DNA from: Microvirga alba
GTDB lineage: Bacteria > Pseudomonadota > Alphaproteobacteria > Rhizobiales > Beijerinckiaceae
Direction of reading: 5' to 3'
Length of the DNA: 64,000 bases
NCBI RefSeq assembly: GCF_015694465.1
Contig: NZ_JADQDO010000001.1
Location: 620,001-684,000, forward strand
The translations under genes were made by a program, and so were the position numbers. Below the pieces are notes generated by a model. It was not told where the DNA came from. It saw nothing but the letters and a program-made list of their open reading frames with translations, and ran no database searches. Of this stretch, positions 48,473 to 57,717 are shown piece by piece (position 1 is the first letter of the stretch; every line of letters begins with the position of its first letter).

Positions 48473-50566
48473 ATGAATCAAGCCCCCCGCATCGAACACC
48501 GTCCTTCCGTCTGTCCGCACGACTGCCCGTCATCGTGTTCGCTCGATGTGGAGGTGCTCGACGGGCGCAGCATCGGGCGGGTGCATGGGGCGAAGAGCAA
48601 CAGCTACACGGCCGGCGTTATCTGCGCGAAGGTGGCGCGCTACGCGGAGCGCATCCATCACCCTGACCGGTTGCTCCATCCCCTGAAACGCACGGGCCCG
48701 AAGGGATCAGGGGAGTTCGAGCGCATTTCGTGGGACGAGGCGCTCGAACTGGTCGCACAAAAGTTTCTCGAGGCTGAGCGGGATTTCGGCTCGCAATCCG
48801 TGTGGCCTTACTACTACGCGGGCACCATGGGCTTCGTGATGCGCGACGGCATCAACCGCCTGCGTCACGTGAAGAAATATTCGGGCCAGTATTCCACCAT
48901 CTGCACCACCATGGCCTGGACTGGCTATATCGCCGGCACGGGCAAGCTCGCGGGGCCCGATCCGCGCGAGATGGCGTCGTCCGATTGCGTGGTGATCTGG
49001 GGCACGAACCCGGTGCACACCCAGGTCAATGTGATGACTCACGCGGCTCGCGCCCGGAAAGAACGCGGCGCGAAGATCGTCGCCATCGACATTTACATGA
49101 ACGCCACGATGAAGCAGGCCGACATGGCGCTTCTCGTGAAGCCAGGTACCGATGGGGCGCTTGCCTGCGCGGTCATGCATGTGCTGTTCCGCGATGCTTA
49201 CGCGGATTGGGATTATCTGGAGCGCTACACCGATCACCCGCGCGAGCTGGAAGAGCATCTGCGAAGCCGCGATCCGGCTTGGGCCGCCGCTATCACCGGC
49301 CTGTCAGTGGAAGAGATCGAGGCTTTCGCCAAACTCGTCGGTGAGACAAAGCGCACGTATTTCCGCCTCGGCTACGGCTTCGGCCGCCAGCGCAACGGGG
49401 TCGTCAACATGCACGCGGCGTCCTGCATCGCGGCGGTGACGGGCGCCTGGAAATATGAAGGCGGCGGGGCCTTTCACAACAATGGCGCAATCTATCATTG
49501 GAACAAGGCGCTGATCGAAGGGCACGATTCCATCGATCCGGCGATCCGCAGGCTCGATCAATCGCAAGTAGGCCGCGTACTGACGGGGGACGCGAAAGCG
49601 CTGTTCGATGGGCCGCCCGTGAAGGCTATGCTGATCCAGAACACTAATCCGGTCTCCGTCGCGCCGGAGCAGGAATTGGTGAAGGCCGGTTTCGCTCGCG
49701 AGGATCTTTTCGTCTGCGTGCATGAGCAGTTCATGACCGAGACGGCCTTGATGGCCGACGTGGTGCTGCCCGCGACCATGTTCATGGAGCACGACGACTT
49801 CTACCAGGGCGGCGGGCACCAGTATTTCCAGCTCGGGCTGAAGCTGATCGAGCCGCCGGGGGAATGCCGCTCGAACCACGAGGTCATCCGCGATCTCGCG
49901 AAGCGCATCGGGGCTGAGCATCGTGGGTTCGGCATGGAACCGCGCGAGATCATCGACTGGACATTGCAGAATTCGGGCTGGGGCACGCTCCAGAACCTGG
50001 AAGAACAGGTGCATATCGATGCGCAGCCGTCCTTCGAGGAGGCGCATTACATCAACGGCTTCGGCTACAACGACGGCAAGTTCCGCTTTAAGCCGGACTG
50101 GACCAAGGTTCCCTCCAACAACAACGGCCCCATGGGGCCATGGGCGGACATGCCCTCGTTGCCGGATCACTGGCCGGTGATCGAGGAGGCGACGGAGGCG
50201 CATCCGTTCCGCCTCGCCACGAGCCCGGCGCGGCAGTTCCTCAACTCGACCTTCACCGAAACCCCAACCTCACAGGCCAAGGAGGGGCGGCCGGAGGTGA
50301 TGATCCATCCACGCGATGCCGAGCCGCACGGCATCGCCGAGGGCGATTGGGTGAAGTTGAGGAACCAGCGCGGCGAGGTTTTCCTCCGCGCCCGCCTGTT
50401 CGACGGGGTGCGGCGCGGCGTACTGATCGCCGAAGGCGTCTGGCCCAACGCTGCCCATCCGCATGGCCGTGGCATCAACACGCTCACCGGGGCCGATCAG
50501 GTCGCGCCCTATGGCGGGGCCGCCTTCCACGACAACCGCGTGGCGTTGGAAAGGGCGGAACCCTAA
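48473..50566 (+). CDS. Molybdopterin-dependent oxidoreductase
   Basis: A 697-residue enzyme of the DMSO-reductase/formate-dehydrogenase family. The N-terminal domain carries a likely [4Fe-4S] site (CPHDCPSSC with a further Cys in GVICAKVARYA). Molybdopterin-binding segments include VVIWGTNPVHTQVN, the LLVKPGTDGALACAVMHVLF block and MADVVLPATMFMEHDD. The C-terminal beta-barrel (EGRPEVMIHPRDAEPHGIAE) is the usual dinucleotide-binding domain. No Tat signal, so it is cytoplasmic. ATG 48473 is the natural start; upstream sequence is the terminator. No partner subunits are adjacent. Substrate unknown. Confidence 0.9.
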   Translation: MNQAPRIEHRPSVCPHDCPSSCSLDVEVLDGRSIGRVHGAKSNSYTAGVICAKVARYAERIHHPDRLLHPLKRTGPKGSGEFERISWDEALELVAQKFLEAERDFGSQSVWPYYYAGTMGFVMRDGINRLRHVKKYSGQYSTICTTMAWTGYIAGTGKLAGPDPREMASSDCVVIWGTNPVHTQVNVMTHAARARKERGAKIVAIDIYMNATMKQADMALLVKPGTDGALACAVMHVLFRDAYADWDYLERYTDHPRELEEHLRSRDPAWAAAITGLSVEEIEAFAKLVGETKRTYFRLGYGFGRQRNGVVNMHAASCIAAVTGAWKYEGGGAFHNNGAIYHWNKALIEGHDSIDPAIRRLDQSQVGRVLTGDAKALFDGPPVKAMLIQNTNPVSVAPEQELVKAGFAREDLFVCVHEQFMTETALMADVVLPATMFMEHDDFYQGGGHQYFQLGLKLIEPPGECRSNHEVIRDLAKRIGAEHRGFGMEPREIIDWTLQNSGWGTLQNLEEQVHIDAQPSFEEAHYINGFGYNDGKFRFKPDWTKVPSNNNGPMGPWADMPSLPDHWPVIEEATEAHPFRLATSPARQFLNSTFTETPTSQAKEGRPEVMIHPRDAEPHGIAEGDWVKLRNQRGEVFLRARLFDGVRRGVLIAEGVWPNAAHPHGRGINTLTGADQVAPYGGAAFHDNRVALERAEP

Positions 50567-50688
50567 GGCATGGGTTCCACATAACCGGCATTCGCGAAGT
50601 CTTAAGCCTATTCTCCTCTGCCCCTTGACCCTGTGGGACCAAGCCTATCCTTAACCTTGATAGGTTCCTTTTTCCCTCGGGAGTTCCC

Positions 50689-51051
50689 ATGATATTCGCC
50701 CTTCGCACGACGCTGGCCGCCGCCGCTATCGCCGCCTCCGTGACCGCCGCCTTTGCCTCCGCCTCCAACACCCCGACGATGTATCAGCCCGATCCGGCGC
50801 TGAAGACCGAAAGCCTGGGCGAGTTGCAGGCGCGGGTGCGCGAGGCCTGCTCTGTGACGCAGGCGAAGATGCAGAACGTCACCGAAGTCTCGCTCTCGCG
50901 CAAATGCGACTGCTATGCCGGCCGCACCATGCGGGCTCTGAGCCAGGATGAGGTGCAGGCCTATCGCGACACGGGAGTCTTCAATGACGGCGCGCGCGGA
51001 AAGGCGCTTGGCGCCATCGATGCCTGCAAGCTGCAACGCCCGACGTTGTAG
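50689..51051 (+). CDS. Exported hypothetical protein
   Basis: A 120-residue protein with a signal peptide (TTLAAAAIAASVTAAFA). The mature part has a Cys pair or triad (REACSVTQAKM, RKCDCYAGRTM) and a late Cys (AIDACKLQRP) that could form disulfides. CGGGAG precedes ATG 50689. Composition is chromosomal. No family is recognised. Confidence 0.65.
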   Translation: MIFALRTTLAAAAIAASVTAAFASASNTPTMYQPDPALKTESLGELQARVREACSVTQAKMQNVTEVSLSRKCDCYAGRTMRALSQDEVQAYRDTGVFNDGARGKALGAIDACKLQRPTL

Positions 51052-51064
51052 CGTCGTTTCCACC

Positions 51065-51102
51065 GTCATTCCGGGCCGAGCGCAGAGAGAGCCCGGAATG
51101 AC
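51065..51102. repeat. Short GTCATTCCGGGC / GCCCGGAATGAC inverted repeat
   Basis: GTCATTCCGGGC (51065-51076) and GCCCGGAATGAC (51091-51102) are exact reverse complements. A minimal form of the CATTCCGGG repeats elsewhere in the window. It lies between two convergent genes and may terminate both. Confidence 0.8.
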
Positions 51103-51116
51103 GAGGTGCCCCGCCT

Positions 51117-51764
51117 CTATCTCGGTGAGCGCAGCGAGTCCTCGGCGCTCCAGACGTCAGCGAAAACCACCTTGCCGCCATCGAGCCGTGCGCGACCCTC
51201 GCAGATCAGGCGAAGGGCCTGCGGATAGAGCGTGTGTTCCTGCGCCAGAACCCGCGTGGCCAGCGTGTCTTCCGTATCGCCGGGAACGACGGGCACGACG
51301 GCCTGGGCCACGATGGGGCCGGCATCGAGTTCGGGCACCACGAAATGCACCGTGCAGCCATGAACCAGCACGCCTTCCTCCAAGGCCCGCTGATGGGTGT
51401 GCGTGCCCCGGAACAGGGGCAGGAGGGAAGGGTGGATATTGACCATCCGGCCCGCCCAGCGCTCCACGAACCACGGCGTCAGCACGCGCATGAAGCCAGC
51501 AAGGCAGATGAAGTCGATGCCGCGTTCGCTCAAGGCGGCGTCCAGCGCCTCTTCGAAGCTCTCGCGGGTTGAATAGGCTTTGTGGTCGATGGAGAGCGCT
51601 TCGATCCCCGCTTGCCTCGCCCGTTCCAACCCGCCCGCATCGGGACGGTTGGAGAGAACGAGGGCGATATCGGCCGGGAAATCCGCGGCGCTGGCGGCCT
51701 CGATGAGCGAGACCATGTTCGATCCGCGCCCCGAGATCAGAATGGCGATGCGGCGACGGGTCAT
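51117..51764 (-). CDS. purN: Phosphoribosylglycinamide formyltransferase
   Basis: Transfers a formyl group from 10-formyl-tetrahydrofolate to GAR, step three of purine synthesis. The 215 residues include ILISGRGSNM, LAGFMRVLTP and the catalytic set Asn109-His111 (NIHPSLLPLFRGTHTHQRAL) and Asp147 (PELDAGPIVAQ), equivalent to Asn106/His108/Asp144 of E. coli. ATG 51764 directly abuts the purM stop (no gap), so it is the second gene of a purM-purN operon. Confidence 0.96.
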   Translation of the reverse strand: MTRRRIAILISGRGSNMVSLIEAASAADFPADIALVLSNRPDAGGLERARQAGIEALSIDHKAYSTRESFEEALDAALSERGIDFICLAGFMRVLTPWFVERWAGRMVNIHPSLLPLFRGTHTHQRALEEGVLVHGCTVHFVVPELDAGPIVAQAVVPVVPGDTEDTLATRVLAQEHTLYPQALRLICEGRARLDGGKVVFADVWSAEDSLRSPR

Positions 51765-52832
51765 TCAGAGCGCCAGATGGCCGGAGGTCTTCACGGGCTC
51801 GCCCTCGTCATGGACGATGGTTTCGCCGATGCGGATGGGGTTCTCGCCCGCGTCGCGCAAAGCCGCCGTGACGGCCTCGGCCTGATCCGGGCTTGCGACC
51901 ACAATCATGCCGATGCCGCAATTGAAGGTGCGCAGCATTTCCGCCTCGACGACGCCGCCAGTCTTGGCGAGCCAGCCGAAAACGGGTGGAACGGGAATGG
52001 CGTTGAGATCCAGCCGCACGCCGACGCCTTCCGGCAGGACGCGGGGAATATTGTCGGGGAAGCCGCCGCCCGTGATGTGGCAGAGCGCCTTGATGCCGTC
52101 CGTGGCCTTCAGGGTCGCGAGAAGCGACTTCACATAGATGCGCGTCGGCGTAAGGAGTGCCTCGGCGAGGCTGTTGTCCTTCGCGAAGGGGGCCGGATCG
52201 GTCCAGGCGAGGCCGGACAGGTCCACGATACGATGGACCAGCGAAAAGCCGTTCGAGTGTACGCCGGAGGAGGGCAGGCCGATCAGGACGTCCCCGACAC
52301 CGACCGCTTTCGGCAGAAGGGTGCCCCGTTCCGCCGCGCCGACCGCGAAGCCCGCGAGGTCGTAATCGCCCTTGGCATAGAGCACCGGCATTTCCGCCGT
52401 CTCGCCGCCGATCAGGGCGCAGCCCGATTGAAGGCAGCCCTCCGCAATGCTTTTCACGACCTTGACCGCGACTTCCGGCGAGAGCTTGCCGGTGGCGAAA
52501 TAATCAAGGAAGAACAGAGGCTCCGCGCCCTGCACGACAATGTCGTTCACGCACATGGCGACGAGGTCGATGCCGATGGTGTCGTGAAGGCCGGTGTCGA
52601 TGGCGATCTTGACCTTCGTCCCCACGCCGTCATTGGCGGCGACGAGGATCGGGTCCTTGAAACCCGCCGCTTTCAGGTCGAACAAGCCGCCGAACCCGCC
52701 GATCTCGGCATCCGCGCCGGGACGACGCGTGGCGCGCACGAGGGGCTTGATCTGGTCGACCATGGCATTGCCCGCGTCGATATCGACGCCCGCTTGCGCA
52801 TAGGTCAGGCCGTTCTGCTGTTTCTCGGTCAT
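51765..52832 (-). CDS. purM: Phosphoribosylformylglycinamidine cyclo-ligase
   Basis: ATP-dependent ring closure of FGAM to AIR in purine synthesis. From ATG 52832 the 355 residues show [80 protein letters not shown] and [18 protein letters not shown] 52832 follows AGGG at seven bases; in-frame ATGs at 52838 and 52889 are less likely. It leads purN with zero spacing. A 222-bp gap upstream holds its promoter and that of the divergent phosphatidyltransferase gene. Confidence 0.95.
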   Translation of the reverse strand: MTEKQQNGLTYAQAGVDIDAGNAMVDQIKPLVRATRRPGADAEIGGFGGLFDLKAAGFKDPILVAANDGVGTKVKIAIDTGLHDTIGIDLVAMCVNDIVVQGAEPLFFLDYFATGKLSPEVAVKVVKSIAEGCLQSGCALIGGETAEMPVLYAKGDYDLAGFAVGAAERGTLLPKAVGVGDVLIGLPSSGVHSNGFSLVHRIVDLSGLAWTDPAPFAKDNSLAEALLTPTRIYVKSLLATLKATDGIKALCHITGGGFPDNIPRVLPEGVGVRLDLNAIPVPPVFGWLAKTGGVVEAEMLRTFNCGIGMIVVASPDQAEAVTAALRDAGENPIRIGETIVHDEGEPVKTSGHLAL

Positions 52833-53054
52833 CGGCATACCCTGTTTGGAGGGGCAGTAAGGCGAGAGGGGGCTTGAGGCAAGGGGCATTGCGCCGCTGG
52901 CGACGTTATCTTGCGGTATGGGGGCGTTGGGAAGTCGTCCGACACGGGAATGACGGGTTAAGTCTCGGACGGCATGGCGCGCCGGCCCCGTTATCCCCAG
53001 CGCTCCCCTCCCCGACGTTGAATTCGCGCCTTCGAGACGCCATCATTCCTATCG

Positions 53055-53585
53055 ATGACCATTCCGAACCTCATCACCATAGCGCGTCTCATCCTCGTCC
53101 CGATCGTCATCGTGATGATCATGCAGCAGAGGTGGGCGGCTGCCTTCATTCTGTTCGTCGTGGCGGGAATTTCCGACGCCGTCGACGGGTTCATCGCCCG
53201 CCATTTCAACATGCAGAGCGAGTTCGGGGCCTATATCGACCCCCTCGCGGACAAGGCGCTGCTGGTCTCGATCTATATATCGCTGGCTGTGGTCGGGGCG
53301 ATCCCGAGCTGGCTTGCCATCGTCGTCGTGTCGCGGGACGCCATGATCGTCGCGGCGGTGCTGCTCTCCTGGGTCATGGATCGCCCCGTGACGATCAAGC
53401 CGCTTCTTGTCAGCAAGCTGAACACCTTGGCGCAATTGGCCTTTGCCGCTTTCGCGCTCGCCGGCAACGCCTATGGCATCGAGCTTGGCGGGTTGGAAGA
53501 CATAGCCATGCTGGTTGTCGCCGCCTTGACCGTCGCCTCTGCCGGTGCCTATCTCGGAGGCTGGCTGCGGCATATGTCGAGTTGA
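53055..53585 (+). CDS. CDP-alcohol phosphatidyltransferase (PgsA/cardiolipin synthase type)
   Basis: A 176-residue integral membrane enzyme. The full active-site signature is visible: Asp41-x2-Asp44-Gly45-x2-Ala48-Arg49-x8-Gly58-x3-Asp62-x3-Asp66 (DAVDGFIAR...GAYIDPLAD). Hydrophobic helices flank it (FILFVVAGIS, LAIVVVSRDAMIVAAVLLSW). It attaches a phosphatidyl group to glycerol phosphate, glycerol lipid or another alcohol. It heads a run with the PerM, HdaA, ppk and ppx genes, an arrangement familiar from Rhizobiales. Confidence 0.92.
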   Translation: MTIPNLITIARLILVPIVIVMIMQQRWAAAFILFVVAGISDAVDGFIARHFNMQSEFGAYIDPLADKALLVSIYISLAVVGAIPSWLAIVVVSRDAMIVAAVLLSWVMDRPVTIKPLLVSKLNTLAQLAFAAFALAGNAYGIELGGLEDIAMLVVAALTVASAGAYLGGWLRHMSS

Positions 53586-53612
53586 AGCCGCAACACGGAG
53601 TACGGGCAGACA

Positions 53613-54713
53613 ATGACGATCCAACGGCAGATCGCATTCTGGATACTGGCGCTTGTGGTGCTCGGCCTCATGCTGTTCACCTTACGCACCATTCTCTTGC
53701 CTTTCGTGGCCGGCTTTGCCTTGGCCTATCTCCTCGATCCGCTGGCCGACCGGATGCAGCGCATCGGCATCGGGCGGTTGGGCGCAAGCCTCGTCATCCT
53801 CGTCCTGTTCGTGCTGATCTTCATCATCACCCTCGTGATTCTGGTGCCGCTCGGGGCGCAGCAGGTGACGGCTTTCGTCGAAAAGCTCCCAAGCTACGTC
53901 ACGCGCCTCCAGCAACTGGCCGCCGAGCAGGGAGGGCCGCTGCTGGAACGACTAGGCGGGTCGAAGGCGCTGCAGGAGATGCAGACTTCGGTCGGCAACC
54001 TGATCTCGCAGGGCATCGCCTGGTTCGGCTCCTTCCTGCAATCGCTGTGGTCCGGGGGGCAAGCGCTGCTGGGCATCTTCTCGCTCCTCGTGGTGACGCC
54101 GGTCGTGGCTTTCTACATGCTGGTCGATTGGGATCGCATGGTCTCGACCATCGATTCCTGGATGCCGGTGAAGCAGCGCGATACGGTTCGCTCCATCGCC
54201 CGCGACATTGACCGGGCGATTGCCGGATTCGTTCGTGGACAGGCGATGGTCTGCGTCATCCTTGGCACCTTTTACGCGGTCGGCCTGTCCATCATCGGGC
54301 TCAATTTCGGCGCCATGATCGGCATGACCGCGGGCATTTTGAGCTTCATCCCCTATGTCGGCTCGCTCACCGGCCTGATCCTGTCGATGGGTGTCGCCAT
54401 TGTGCAGTTCTGGCCCGATTGGACCATGATTCTGGCGACGCTCGGCGTCTTCGTCTTCGGACAGTTCGTCGAGGGCAACATCCTCTCGCCGAAGCTCGTC
54501 GGTGAATCCGTCGGCCTGCACCCGGTCTGGCTGATGTTCGCGCTCTTGGCCTTCGGCGCTCTCTTCGGCTTCGTCGGACTGATCCTCGCCGTTCCGCTCG
54601 CGGCGGCGCTCGGCGTCATCGCGCGCTTCGCGTTGAAGCAATATCTCGCAAGCCCCCTCTATCGCGGGGGGGACGCGGCCGGATTGAAGCACCAGGTCGA
54701 CGCCGATGCGTGA
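53613..54713 (+). CDS. AI-2E/PerM family transporter
   Basis: A 366-residue inner-membrane protein with about eight helices. It starts QIAFWILALVVLGLMLFTLR and contains LPFVAGFALAYLLDPLADRM, the large extracytoplasmic coil (VTAFVEKLPSYVTRLQQLAA) and the conserved GNILSPKLVGESVGLHPVWL near the end. Family members are proposed transporters (autoinducer, Na+/H+), with uncertain substrates. It overlaps the HdaA gene by eight bases. Confidence 0.9.
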   Translation: MTIQRQIAFWILALVVLGLMLFTLRTILLPFVAGFALAYLLDPLADRMQRIGIGRLGASLVILVLFVLIFIITLVILVPLGAQQVTAFVEKLPSYVTRLQQLAAEQGGPLLERLGGSKALQEMQTSVGNLISQGIAWFGSFLQSLWSGGQALLGIFSLLVVTPVVAFYMLVDWDRMVSTIDSWMPVKQRDTVRSIARDIDRAIAGFVRGQAMVCVILGTFYAVGLSIIGLNFGAMIGMTAGILSFIPYVGSLTGLILSMGVAIVQFWPDWTMILATLGVFVFGQFVEGNILSPKLVGESVGLHPVWLMFALLAFGALFGFVGLILAVPLAAALGVIARFALKQYLASPLYRGGDAAGLKHQVDADA

Positions 54714-55398
54714 GGCTCCCAAGCAACTGACCTTCGATCTGCCGCTCGATCCCCGTTACGGGCGGGAGGATTTTCTTGTCAGCCCGTCCAACGAGCAGGC
54801 CTATGCGCTGATCGAAAGTTGGCCGAACTGGCCGGACAATATCCTGCTGCTGACGGGCCCGCGCGGCAGCGGCAAGAGCCATCTCGCCGCCATCTGGGCG
54901 GAAAGCGCGCACGCCTGGATCATCGATGCCTTCGAGGTCACGCAGGACAAAGTTCCGCACCTGATTTCCAACGGCGCGCTCGCCATCGAGGACATGGACC
55001 GCGCTGAGCGGGACGAGGCAGCTCTGTTCCACCTGCTCAATCTGGCGCGGGAGCGCAAAGCCTTCCTGATCCTGACCTCGGAGACGCCACCGGACCGGTG
55101 GAACCTCAGGACGCCCGATCTCCTCTCCCGCTTGCGCCTCGCGCCGAGCGTGTCTTTGGGCGCGCCGGACGATGCCTTGTTGAAAGCGGTGCTGGTGAAG
55201 CTATTTGTTGACCGGCAACTCGTCGTCGATACCAGTGTGGTCGACTACATCGCGCTGCGGATCGAACGGTCGCTGGCGAAGGCGGCGGAGCTGGTGACCC
55301 TCCTCGACAGGGAGGCGCTCAGCCGGGGGCGGCGCGTCTCCCGCGCCATCGCGGCGGAAATATTGGATGCGGCGCAGGAAGCGGATGAAGTCGAGTGA
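54706..55398 (+). CDS. hdaA: HdaA, DnaA-related regulator of replication initiation
   Basis: A 230-residue AAA+ protein of the Hda/HdaA type. It stimulates DnaA-ATP hydrolysis together with the DNA-loaded beta clamp. The clamp-binding motif is at the N-terminus (Gln7-Leu8-Thr9-Phe10-Asp11-Leu12). Walker A GPRGSGKS is at 51-58, followed by Walker B-like [10 protein letters not shown] and the arginine-containing STPD-like [10 protein letters not shown]. The C-terminal helices ([20 protein letters not shown]) form the lid. It lacks the DNA-binding domain of DnaA. It overlaps PerM upstream and the ppk start downstream (GTGA). Confidence 0.93.
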   Translation: MREAPKQLTFDLPLDPRYGREDFLVSPSNEQAYALIESWPNWPDNILLLTGPRGSGKSHLAAIWAESAHAWIIDAFEVTQDKVPHLISNGALAIEDMDRAERDEAALFHLLNLARERKAFLILTSETPPDRWNLRTPDLLSRLRLAPSVSLGAPDDALLKAVLVKLFVDRQLVVDTSVVDYIALRIERSLAKAAELVTLLDREALSRGRRVSRAIAAEILDAAQEADEVE

Positions 55399-57716
55399 AG
55401 CTGGAGCCAGAATCCTTGTCGCCCAAGCGTCGTGAAACCGTCACGAAGTCCAAAGCAAAACGGACCTCGAAAAAGAAGACGGCGGAGGGCGACGTGCACA
55501 GTGCCTTGGCGTTGAAAGAGACGGAGATCATCGTCAGCGAAGCGCCTTTGCCGAAGGCCCCGCCGGACATTGAACTCGACGGCGCAGTGCTGAGGCAATT
55601 CCCGCAGCGCTTCATCAATCGCGAATTGTCCTGGCTTCAGTTCAACCGGCGTGTGCTGGAGGAAGCTTCCAACCGCAATCATCCGCTGTTGGAAGAGCTG
55701 CGCTTCCTTTCGATTTCGGCCGACAATCTCGACGAGTTCTTCATGGTCCGCGTCGCGGGCCTGCGCGGACAGCTGCGCTCCGGCGTGGCAACGCCGTCGC
55801 AGGACGGCCTCGCCCCGCAGGAGCAACTCGCGAAGATCGCGGTCGAGGTCGCCAATCTCGCCTCCGATCAGCAGCGGCGCTGGCGTGAGCTAAAGAATGC
55901 CTTGCAGGAAGAGGGCATCGTTCTCGTCGAGGGGACAGGTCTGACCAAGCCGGAAGCGACGTGGCTGGAGGATTACTTCCTCAACCATATCTTCCCGGTC
56001 TTGACCCCGCTCGCCATCGATCCGGCGCATCCCTTCCCGTTCATCCCCAATCTTGGCGCGTCGATCGCGCTGAAGCTCGTGCGCAAGAGCGATGGCAAGG
56101 TGCTGAACGCGCTGATCCGTCTGCCATCACGCGCCGAGCGCTTCATCCGCCTGCCGGATTTCGCCGAGACGGGTTCGACCCGTTTCATGGCGCTGGAGCA
56201 GGTGATCGTGCTCTACACGGGCCGCCTGTTCCCCGGCTACGAGGTGCAGGGGCAGGGCGCTTTCCGGGTGATCCGCGATTCCGATCTCGAAGTCGAGGAA
56301 GAGGCCGAGGATCTCGTGCGCCTGTTCGAGACAGCGCTCAAGCAGCGCCGGCGCGGCAGCGTGATCCGCCTCGAGGTCGAGGCCGCCATGCCGGAAGACC
56401 TGCGCATGTTCGTGGCCGAGGAATCTGAAATCTCCGGCGACGAAATGTTCGTCGTCGAGGGCATGATGGGCTTGAGCGACCTGTCCCAGCTCGTCGCGCT
56501 CGACCGGCCGGACCTGAAGTTCAAGCCATATAATCCGCGCTTTCCCGAGCGCATCCGCGAGCATAGCGGGGATTGTTTCGCAGCCATCCGGCAGAAGGAC
56601 ATCATCGTCCATCACCCATATGAGTCCTTCGACGCGGTGGTGCAGTTCCTGCGTCAGGCGGCGCGCGATCCGAATGTGGTGGCGATCAAGCAGACGCTTT
56701 ATCGCACGTCCTCGGATTCCCCCATCGTCGCGGCCCTGGCCGAGGCGGCTGAGGCAGGCAAGTCCGTCACCGCGCTCGTGGAGCTGAAGGCCCGTTTCGA
56801 CGAAGAGGCCAATATCCGTTGGGCCCGCGATCTTGAGCGCGCCGGTGCCCAAGTGGTGTTCGGCTTCATCGAGCTGAAGACCCATGCGAAATTGTCCATG
56901 ATCGTGCGGCGCGAAGGCGGGCAGCTCATCACCTACTGCCACGTGGGCACGGGCAATTATCACCCGATCACGGCGCGCATCTACACCGACCTGTCCTTCT
57001 TCACCGCCGATCCGGTGATCGGGCGCGACATCTCCCGCATCTTCAACTACGTCACCGGCTATGCGGAACCGGCGGAGCTGGAGCGCATGGCGGTTTCGCC
57101 GCTGACGCTGAAGAAGCGCCTGCTCCAGCATATCGAGGAGGAGGTTGCGCACGCCAAAGCCGGACGTCCCGGCACGATCTGGGGCAAGTGCAACTCGCTC
57201 GTCGATCCGGTCATCATCGATGCGCTCTATGACGCGAGCGCGGCGGGCGTGCAGATCGATCTCATCGTGCGCGGCATCTGCTGCCTGCGGCCCGGCATCA
57301 AGGGCCTGTCGGAAAACATCCGGGTCAAGTCCATCGTCGGGCGCTTTCTGGAGCACACGCGCATCTATGCTTTCGGCAATGGCCAGGGGCTGCCGAACCC
57401 GAAAGCGCATGTCTATATCTCGTCAGCCGACCTCATGCCCCGCAATCTCGATCGGCGCGTGGAGGCGCTGCTGCCGATCCTTAATCCCACCGTGCACCAG
57501 CAGGTGCTCGATCAGATCATGCTGGCGAACCTGCTCGACAACGAGCAGAGCTGGACGGTATTACCCGACGGCACGAGCCGCAGGATCAGCCCCGCGAAGG
57601 GTGAGGAACCTTTCAATGCCCACAAGTATTTCATGACGAATCCAAGTCTGTCGGGCCGTGGAAAATCCCTCAAGACCTCAAGCCCCAAGGCGCTTGCAAA
57701 GCGCGGGCAGCGCTGA
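55395..57716 (+). CDS. ppk: Polyphosphate kinase 1
   Basis: Makes polyphosphate from ATP, 773 residues. His497 ([10 protein letters not shown]) and His654 ([10 protein letters not shown]) match the paired E. coli His435 and His592 with identical spacing (157 residues); His516 is in [10 protein letters not shown]. The N-terminal domain starts [21 protein letters not shown] Lys/Arg-rich extension of about 60 residues ([20 protein letters not shown]) precedes it and is longer than in E. coli. Starts with GTG 55395, overlapping the hdaA stop. ppx follows at two bases, so synthesis and turnover genes are co-transcribed. Confidence 0.96.
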   Translation: MKLEPESLSPKRRETVTKSKAKRTSKKKTAEGDVHSALALKETEIIVSEAPLPKAPPDIELDGAVLRQFPQRFINRELSWLQFNRRVLEEASNRNHPLLEELRFLSISADNLDEFFMVRVAGLRGQLRSGVATPSQDGLAPQEQLAKIAVEVANLASDQQRRWRELKNALQEEGIVLVEGTGLTKPEATWLEDYFLNHIFPVLTPLAIDPAHPFPFIPNLGASIALKLVRKSDGKVLNALIRLPSRAERFIRLPDFAETGSTRFMALEQVIVLYTGRLFPGYEVQGQGAFRVIRDSDLEVEEEAEDLVRLFETALKQRRRGSVIRLEVEAAMPEDLRMFVAEESEISGDEMFVVEGMMGLSDLSQLVALDRPDLKFKPYNPRFPERIREHSGDCFAAIRQKDIIVHHPYESFDAVVQFLRQAARDPNVVAIKQTLYRTSSDSPIVAALAEAAEAGKSVTALVELKARFDEEANIRWARDLERAGAQVVFGFIELKTHAKLSMIVRREGGQLITYCHVGTGNYHPITARIYTDLSFFTADPVIGRDISRIFNYVTGYAEPAELERMAVSPLTLKKRLLQHIEEEVAHAKAGRPGTIWGKCNSLVDPVIIDALYDASAAGVQIDLIVRGICCLRPGIKGLSENIRVKSIVGRFLEHTRIYAFGNGQGLPNPKAHVYISSADLMPRNLDRRVEALLPILNPTVHQQVLDQIMLANLLDNEQSWTVLPDGTSRRISPAKGEEPFNAHKYFMTNPSLSGRGKSLKTSSPKALAKRGQR

Positions 57717-57717
57717 C

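Noticed and set aside
56127-57410. A 427-codon open frame antisense to ppk
   Set aside because: Shadow of ppk, whose histidines and motifs are intact.
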